Shown in pieces: positions 1 through 4,614 of a stretch of DNA of 7,335 nucleotides. The DNA is from Pseudolysobacter sp. Its GTDB lineage: Bacteria; Pseudomonadota; Gammaproteobacteria; Xanthomonadales; Rhodanobacteraceae. The stretch's first letter is position 1. Each line of letters opens with the position of its first letter. The position numbers and the translations under genes are program-made. A model generated the notes under the pieces. It was not told the DNA's origin. It did not search any database and worked only from the letters and a program-made list of their open reading frames with translations. The DNA lies in the NCBI GenBank assembly GCA_025351985.1, contig JANXUW010000711.1, positions 1 to 7,335 of the forward strand, written 5' to 3'.

Positions 1-697
1 CCTGCCAGTTGTAGCGCGTGACCGAATTTCCGCCCCAGCGCTGCAGCGTGTAGCCCATCTGCTGGTTGCGCGTGGCATCGCCGGCGCTGACCCCGAAGAT
101 CAGCGGACTGATCGCATGCACTTCAAGATTAGTGTCCACGCTCACGTTGACGGTCGCACCCACTGCCACCGCGGTGTTGCGCTGATTGCAGACGAAGTCA
201 TCGAAATACACGGTCGGTTGCGTCGCACTGGCGCTGTTGTTCGACTGCAGCGTAAAACCGTCGAAGGCGCCATACGTGAGATGCACCGCATCGAAATCGA
301 TCGTGGTCTGATGCCAGGTATTGGCGACGATGCCGCCGCTGGTATTGCTGCCGATATCGAATGATCCGACGGTGACGCCGCTGCGCGTCAGATACAGCGT
401 GATCGACTGGCCATTGCCGCTGCCGCCATTCACCCAGAACGTCAGGTTCTGGTAATCGGGAAATGCGAACAACGAGGTCGACTTCACACGCACGCCGCCC
501 CAGTTGTCGGGTTTCATGCTGATCGAATTGCCGCTAGCGCCGTGCACCGGACTGGTGTTGCTGAAGCTGTAGCTGGCGGCCCAACTGTAGTTGTCGGCAA
601 ACCCGTTTTGCAGCGCATTGTCGTAGATCGTCAGCGACGCGGCATGCAATGCGGCGGTCGCCAGAAAACCCGGAATCACAAACAGGATAACGCGCAT
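1..697 (-). CDS. Secreted GH44-like glycoside hydrolase with N-terminal carbohydrate-binding-like domain (5' part only)
   Basis: The reverse strand reads open from ATG 697-695 to the window edge, giving 232 codons with no stop. Residues 1-19 are a short signal peptide (MRVILFVIPGFLATAALHA) with an A-x-A-like cleavage site. Residues 21-170 look like a beta-sandwich carbohydrate-binding domain: aromatic-rich, with NTSPVHG at 47-53 and a closing VYFDDFVC at 163-170. From about residue 183 a second domain begins, with ISPLIFGV at 196-203 and RWGGNSVTRYNWQ at 220-232. The last stretch matches the pattern I know from the start of GH44 (endoglucanase/xyloglucanase) catalytic domains. The catalytic glutamates lie beyond the window, so activity and substrate cannot be judged. 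A GGAG motif lies 7 bases upstream of the ATG, supporting this start. The gene is divergent from the plus-strand operon. Another clan-A-type beta-glycanase with a similar start is possible. Confidence 0.8.
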   Translation of the reverse strand, partial: MRVILFVIPGFLATAALHAASLTIYDNALQNGFADNYSWAASYSFSNTSPVHGASGNSISMKPDNWGGVRVKSTSLFAFPDYQNLTFWVNGGSGNGQSITLYLTRSGVTVGSFDIGSNTSGGIVANTWHQTTIDFDAVHLTYGAFDGFTLQSNNSASATQPTVYFDDFVCNQRNTAVAVGATVNVSVDTNLEVHAISPLIFGVSAGDATRNQQMGYTLQRWGGNSVTRYNWQ

Positions 698-704
698 GGC
701 ATCA

Positions 705-708
705 CTCC
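705..708 (-). promoter_or_regulatory. Ribosome binding site of the GH44-like gene
   Basis: On the minus strand this reads GGAG, 7 bases before the ATG at 697-695. It decides the start of the leftward gene, which is also fixed by the signal peptide that follows directly. Confidence 0.6.
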
Positions 709-908
709 GCGTGGTGTTTCGCTTATCCCCCGTGGCGGACTTTAGCAGCATCGCGCCAGGCATGCGTGGACGCGCTTCACAGTTACGGATGCACGGCGCG
801 GTCATCGCGGTGCGAGACCTGCCGCCGAAAAAAATCCGCCCGCTCGTGACAGTTCGCTGCGCAAAAAACCGATAAGTGATTACGGGCCTGTTTTTGGCCG
901 GCACTTGC

Positions 909-912
909 GGAG
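909..912 (+). promoter_or_regulatory. Ribosome binding site of the propeller/Fn3 gene
   Basis: GGAG sits 6 bases before ATG 919. The later in-frame starts (GTG 982, ATG 1021) lack such a motif, so this site favours the long N-terminus. Confidence 0.55.
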
Positions 913-918
913 CTTGCG

Positions 919-3900
919 ATGGTGTTCTGTTCCGGTTTTCAGTACCGCCGATCCATAACTATTTCGCAAAGCGCGCAGCGCGTGGCGAGCGGATTCGCAC
1001 GCACTGTCGTCGCCTGCGCGATGCTCTCCTGTCTGGCCATTCTCACCGGCGCACCGGCCAGTGCCGCGCCGTTCGCCTACGTCACCAACCGCACCGATGC
1101 GACGGTTTCGGTGATCGATATAGCCAGCAATACCGTGGTCGCGACGGTGCCGGTGGGCAACAATCCGTACAGCGCGACGGTGTCGCACGACAACGCTCGT
1201 GTGTACGTCGCCAACTTCAACGACAACAGCATCAGCATCATCGATGCGACCAACAATACCGTAACCACGACGCTCACCAACGTCTGCACCAATCCGGCCT
1301 GGGTCACGCTCACACCGGACGGCAGCGAGGTCTGGGTGAGCTGCTTCAACGGCGGCATCGTGCAACGGCTGAATCTCGCGTCGAACACGATCACCGGCAC
1401 CGTCACCGGCATGTCGCGGCCGATCGGAATCGCGTTCAAGCACGATGGCTCGCGCGCCTACATCGTCAGCAATTCCGGCTCCACGCTGCGCGTGATCGAT
1501 ACCGCGACGAACGCGCAATTGGCAAGTATCGGCACCGGCTTCAATGCGATCGACGTGTCGATCGATCCGACCGATCACTACGCCTACGTCGTCGCCAACG
1601 GCGACAACCGCATCGATATCCTCGATCTGACCGGACATGCGTCGCCGAATTATTATTCGTTGCCGTCGCCGCCGGTCGCGCTGACACTCAACAGTGCCGG
1701 CACGCGCATCTACACCACGACCAATAGTGGCAATGTATACAATGTCAACACGGCGACATTCGGCCTCACGCCGATCGGCGTCGGCGCTGGACCGTATGGC
1801 CTTGATCTCAGCGGCGATGGCAGTCGTCTGTATGTGACCAACGCTTATGCCGCCACGGTCTCGGCGGTGGATGTGGCGACCAATACCGTGATCGCGACAA
1901 TTCCGGTCGGGAACGGGCCGCAGACCTTCGGCCACTTCGTCGCCAAAGGCCCACCGCCGGCGACGAGCTTGCCGAGTGCGCCGCGCAACCGCGTTGCCAC
2001 GGCCGGCATCGGCCAGGTCGGCGTCAGTTTCGATCCGCCCGCCGCGCCTGGCGGCACGATCCTGCACTACACGGTTACGTGTGGCTCGCAGAGCGCAACC
2101 GGAACAACCTCGCCGATCGTCGTCACTGGATTGACCAACGGTACGAGCGTTACCTGCACGGCGGTGGCGACCAATTCGCTCGGCGACAGCGTGCCGTCGG
2201 CACCGTCGAACGCGGTGACACCGATGGCCGTATTGCCTGCGGCGCCAAGCAACGCGGTGGCGACACGCGGCAATGCGCAGGTCAGCGTGACCTTCACGCC
2301 AGCGGGCTACGATGGCGGATCGCCGATCACGAGTTACGGTGCGACTTGTGGCTCACAGCGTGTCAACGGTGCTGCATCGCCGATTGTCGTCACCGGCCTG
2401 AGCAACGGCACCGCCGTGACCTGCACCGTGGTGGCGACGAATGTCATCGGCGATGGTCCGGCGTCGGCGCCATCGAACAGCGTGATACCCGCGTCGGTGC
2501 CGGATGCACCGACCGCCGTGGTCGCGACGCGCGGCAATACCCAGGTCAGTGTGGCGTTCACGCCGGGCAGCAACGAAGGGTTGCCGATCAGCAATTTCCA
2601 TGTTGTCTGCGGCACTCGCAGCGCGGATGGAACGACATCGCTGATCGTGGTCGGTGGCCTGAGCAATGGCGTGTCGGTGACGTGCAGCGTGATCGCGACC
2701 AACGCACTCGGCGATGGTGCGGCTTCGGCACCGTCGAACGCGGTGACACCAGCGACCATTCCCGATGCGCCGCTCGCCGTGAGCGCAACACGCGGCAATG
2801 CGCAAGTCAGCGTAAGTTTCAGCGCGGGCGTGAGCAATGGTGGCGCGGCGGTGAGCGGATTCACCGCGACGTGCGGCAGTCAAGCGATGTCGGGTATCGC
2901 CGCACCGATCGTGGTCGGTGGACTGACCAACGGCGTGGCGGTGACATGCAGCGTGATCGCGAACAATACGATCGGCAACAGCGCGGCGTCGGCGCCGTCG
3001 AACAGCGTCATACCGGCGACCGTGCCGGATGCGCCGGTGAATCTCGTCGCGACGCGCGGCAATGCGCAGGTTAGCGTCGCGTTCAGCGCGGGCGCGGGCA
3101 ACGGCGGCGCGGCCGTGAGCGGGTATACCGCGACGTGTGCGGGTCAGTCGACGTCGGGCACGGGATCGCCGCTGCTTGTCACCGGATTGAGCAACGGCAC
3201 GCCGGTCAATTGCACGGCAGTTGCGACTAACGAAGTCGGCAGCAGCCTCACTTCATCCGCATCGAACACGGTCACGCCAGCGACCGTGCCTGGCGCGCCA
3301 ACCGCGGTTGTCGCCACGCCGGGCAATGCGCGCGTGACCGTGATATTTGCCGCGCCGACCGACACTGGCGGCAGTGCGATCATCGGCTACATCGCCAGTT
3401 GCGGGGTGCAAAGCGGATTCGCATCGGCATCGCCGGTAGTCGTCTCGGGCCTGAGCAACGGCGTGCCCGTGAGCTGCACGGTTTACGCGATCAACGATGT
3501 CGGCAACGGCCCTGCGTCGCCGGCATCCGGCGCGGTGACGCCGATCATCGTCGCCAACATTGCGATCAGCGTCGATGACGGCGCGGATTTTCTTCAGGGC
3601 GGCAAGAGCATCAGTTATCTGATCGACGTGAACAATGTCGGCACAAGCGGCATCAGCGGCGTGCATGTGCTCGATGCGCTTGGCACACAGTTCAGCGCGA
3701 CGGCGTGGATCTGCAGCGGCCAGGGCGGTGGCAGTTGCGCCAGCAGCGGCAGCGGTGATCTCGATGCGCTGGTCGATCTGCCAGCCGGCGCAAGCGTGAG
3801 CTTTTTGCTCAGTGGATTACTCACGCCGCTGCCGGAAACACCGGTCAGCAATACCGCGACGGTCACGCTGCCGACGGGTTACAGCAACACGCACGCGGGC

Positions 3901-3960
3901 AACGGTGCGGCGAGCGATGGCCCGGATACGGTCGGGATTTTTCGCAGCAGTTTTGAATGA
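919..3960 (+). CDS. Exported YVTN beta-propeller / six-Fn3 / DUF11-like protein with short C-terminal tail
   Basis: This is a 1013-residue exported protein. The hydrophobic core at about 29-43 and cleavage at APASA|A (after residue 49) give a signal peptide with a long n-region of about 28 residues. ATG 919 has a GGAG site; ATG 1021 (M35) would leave a very short signal peptide and has no such site. Residues 52-344 form seven repeats of about 42 residues with (F/V)YVTN-type strands (YVTN at 54-57 and 305-308), a complete seven-bladed propeller by count. Residues 351-876 hold six Fn3 domains of about 88 residues, each with a C-X24-C pair. Residues 877-1005 resemble a DUF11-type domain, with WIC...SC at 930-940 and LPAG near 955-960. 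The chain ends in GIFRSSFE (1006-1013). I know of no enzymatic function; binding or adhesion at the cell surface or outside is inferred. It is the first gene of a likely three-gene operon. Confidence 0.9.
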   Translation: MVFCSGFQYRRSITISQSAQRVASGFARTVVACAMLSCLAILTGAPASAAPFAYVTNRTDATVSVIDIASNTVVATVPVGNNPYSATVSHDNARVYVANFNDNSISIIDATNNTVTTTLTNVCTNPAWVTLTPDGSEVWVSCFNGGIVQRLNLASNTITGTVTGMSRPIGIAFKHDGSRAYIVSNSGSTLRVIDTATNAQLASIGTGFNAIDVSIDPTDHYAYVVANGDNRIDILDLTGHASPNYYSLPSPPVALTLNSAGTRIYTTTNSGNVYNVNTATFGLTPIGVGAGPYGLDLSGDGSRLYVTNAYAATVSAVDVATNTVIATIPVGNGPQTFGHFVAKGPPPATSLPSAPRNRVATAGIGQVGVSFDPPAAPGGTILHYTVTCGSQSATGTTSPIVVTGLTNGTSVTCTAVATNSLGDSVPSAPSNAVTPMAVLPAAPSNAVATRGNAQVSVTFTPAGYDGGSPITSYGATCGSQRVNGAASPIVVTGLSNGTAVTCTVVATNVIGDGPASAPSNSVIPASVPDAPTAVVATRGNTQVSVAFTPGSNEGLPISNFHVVCGTRSADGTTSLIVVGGLSNGVSVTCSVIATNALGDGAASAPSNAVTPATIPDAPLAVSATRGNAQVSVSFSAGVSNGGAAVSGFTATCGSQAMSGIAAPIVVGGLTNGVAVTCSVIANNTIGNSAASAPSNSVIPATVPDAPVNLVATRGNAQVSVAFSAGAGNGGAAVSGYTATCAGQSTSGTGSPLLVTGLSNGTPVNCTAVATNEVGSSLTSSASNTVTPATVPGAPTAVVATPGNARVTVIFAAPTDTGGSAIIGYIASCGVQSGFASASPVVVSGLSNGVPVSCTVYAINDVGNGPASPASGAVTPIIVANIAISVDDGADFLQGGKSISYLIDVNNVGTSGISGVHVLDALGTQFSATAWICSGQGGGSCASSGSGDLDALVDLPAGASVSFLLSGLLTPLPETPVSNTATVTLPTGYSNTHAGNGAASDGPDTVGIFRSSFE
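1072..1950 (+). repeat. Seven YVTN-type propeller blades
   Basis: Within the 1013-residue protein, seven consecutive units of about 40-43 residues start at residues near 52, 94, 137, 179, 221, 263 and 303. Each follows the scheme 'YVxN...vsVIDxatNtvvatipvG..P.....s.DG.r'. Blades 1, 2 and 7 match best; blades 5 and 6 are more diverged. Seven units are what a closed propeller needs. Related domains are common in exported and surface proteins. Blades 2-3 carry a cysteine pair at C123 and C142. Confidence 0.85.
1969..3540 (+). repeat. Six tandem fibronectin type III repeats, ~264-base period
   Basis: The units start near 1969, 2227, 2491, 2752, 3016 and 3280. A conserved DNA core (encoding ATRGNAQVSV or a variant) recurs at 1996, 2260, 2524, 2785, 3049 and 3313, giving steps of 264, 264, 261, 264 and 264 bases. 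Repeats 2-5 are the most alike; repeats 1 and 6 at the ends are more diverged. Each unit ends in a 'SAPSNxVxPA' linker. The array is in frame throughout and part of the coding gene, not a mobile or CRISPR repeat. Confidence 0.9.
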
Positions 3961-3979
3961 TCGCAATAGCAACTGGCAC

Positions 3980-3984
3980 AGGGG
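3980..3984 (+). promoter_or_regulatory. Strong ribosome binding site of the 207-residue protein gene
   Basis: AGGGG lies 6 bases before ATG 3991 in the 30-base gap after the propeller gene. It is the best Shine-Dalgarno match in the window. It selects M1 over the in-frame M9, although M9 would also begin a usable signal peptide. Confidence 0.7.
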
Positions 3985-3990
3985 AAAACC

Positions 3991-4614
3991 ATGTTCATCC
4001 ATACATCCTGCTGCATGCGCTGGTGTCTGTTCGCCGGCATTTTATTTTTCGTGTTGCCGATGCTGGTCAGCGCCGCGGCTGTCGCGCCGTGCACGTCACA
4101 AGCAACGCCGTGGCTCACGCTGCGCATTAGCGCGGGCGCGATGAGTTCCGCAGCGGATCGCACCACGATCGTGCGTATCCACAGCGACGGCTGCACCGAC
4201 CTGCATCGTCCGAAGTTCCTGCGTGCATCCGGCGACTATCGACTGGGTTTGCGTGCCGACGAAATCGCGGCATTGCGCACACAGGTTGCGAATGATGCCT
4301 TGCGCGGTTTCGACGAGCGCCAGGTGCGTGCCGCGATCGACGCCAAACAACATCCGCAAGGCGCGGCACAAGCCGCACTCAAGCCGCAATTCGCGGGTCA
4401 GCCGCAACGTCTTGCGGTCATGGATGGCGACAGCTACGAGCTGAGCTGGAACGATGCCGGCGTCGCGCGCAGCGCGCGCTGGGTTGGCTTGTCCGGTTAT
4501 GCGCAGGCGTATCCTGATGTCGCCGCGTTGCAGGCGTTCGACAAGGTCGCGGCGTCATTGCAAGCGCTCGCGACGCGTAGCGACGCAGTGCAGATTTCAG
4601 CGGGTGCGCCATGA
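3991..4614 (+). CDS. Exported protein of unknown function, translationally coupled to the protease
   Basis: This 207-residue protein is not recognised. Residues 1-28 or 1-30 are a signal peptide, with a strong hydrophobic core at 13-26 followed by SAAA. The mature part has only two cysteines, C34 and C68, which could pair. Residues 40-110 alternate hydrophobic and polar in a beta-rich way (WLTLRISAG, IVRIHSDG), followed by GDYRLGLRADEIAALRTQV, which looks like a short helix after a strand. The second half has SYELSW near 146 and an alanine-rich C-terminal helix (about 177-200). The layout loosely recalls small exported domains such as DUF6438, but I cannot assign it. The gene follows the propeller gene by 30 bases and overlaps the protease start by four bases (ATGA), so it is probably made together with the protease. 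A role as its inhibitor, chaperone or partner is only a guess. Confidence 0.85.
   Translation: MFIHTSCCMRWCLFAGILFFVLPMLVSAAAVAPCTSQATPWLTLRISAGAMSSAADRTTIVRIHSDGCTDLHRPKFLRASGDYRLGLRADEIAALRTQVANDALRGFDERQVRAAIDAKQHPQGAAQAALKPQFAGQPQRLAVMDGDSYELSWNDAGVARSARWVGLSGYAQAYPDVAALQAFDKVAASLQALATRSDAVQISAGAP

Larger units (their letters stand above)
698..918. promoter_or_regulatory. Divergent intergenic region, presumed promoters for both directions
   Basis: This 221-base gap separates two divergent genes, so both transcripts should start here. It holds the window's most A/T-rich short tracts: A7 near 829-835, A6 at 863-868 and T5 near 891-895, roughly one every 30 bases. The rest is GC-rich. For the rightward gene a weak candidate is GTGACA (846-851) with GATAAG (871-876), but the 19-base spacer and poor -10 match make it unconvincing. 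I see no clear sigma-70 promoter for the leftward gene. I see no strong operator palindrome and no intrinsic terminator. Confidence 0.5.

Noticed and set aside
116..364. Plus-strand small open frame opposite the GH44-like gene
   Set aside because: It has no ribosome binding site and is antisense to a gene with a signal peptide and family motif.
883..899. GGCC-TGTTTTT-GGCC hairpin as a terminator or regulator upstream of the propeller gene
   Set aside because: The stem is only four base pairs and cannot be extended; no T-run follows it.
946..966. Twin-arginine (Tat) signal around the RR at residues 10-11
   Set aside because: The hydrophobic core starts about 17 residues later and the S/T-R-R-x-F-L-K consensus is not met beyond the two arginines.
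880..2067. Long minus-strand open frame of 395 codons opposite the propeller gene
   Set aside because: It is rich in Arg, Ala, Asp and His with no domain pattern, and lies fully antisense to a gene with clear repeats. In GC-rich DNA such antisense frames arise from codon bias.
2079..3074. Plus-strand open frame of 331 codons inside the Fn3 array
   Set aside because: An out-of-frame reading of the Fn3 repeats, Arg/Gln-rich and itself periodic only because the DNA beneath is periodic.
1969..3540. Regular 264-base repeats as a CRISPR array or satellite
   Set aside because: The period is far too long for CRISPR, the repeats are diverged and contiguous, and they stay in frame as Fn3 domains.
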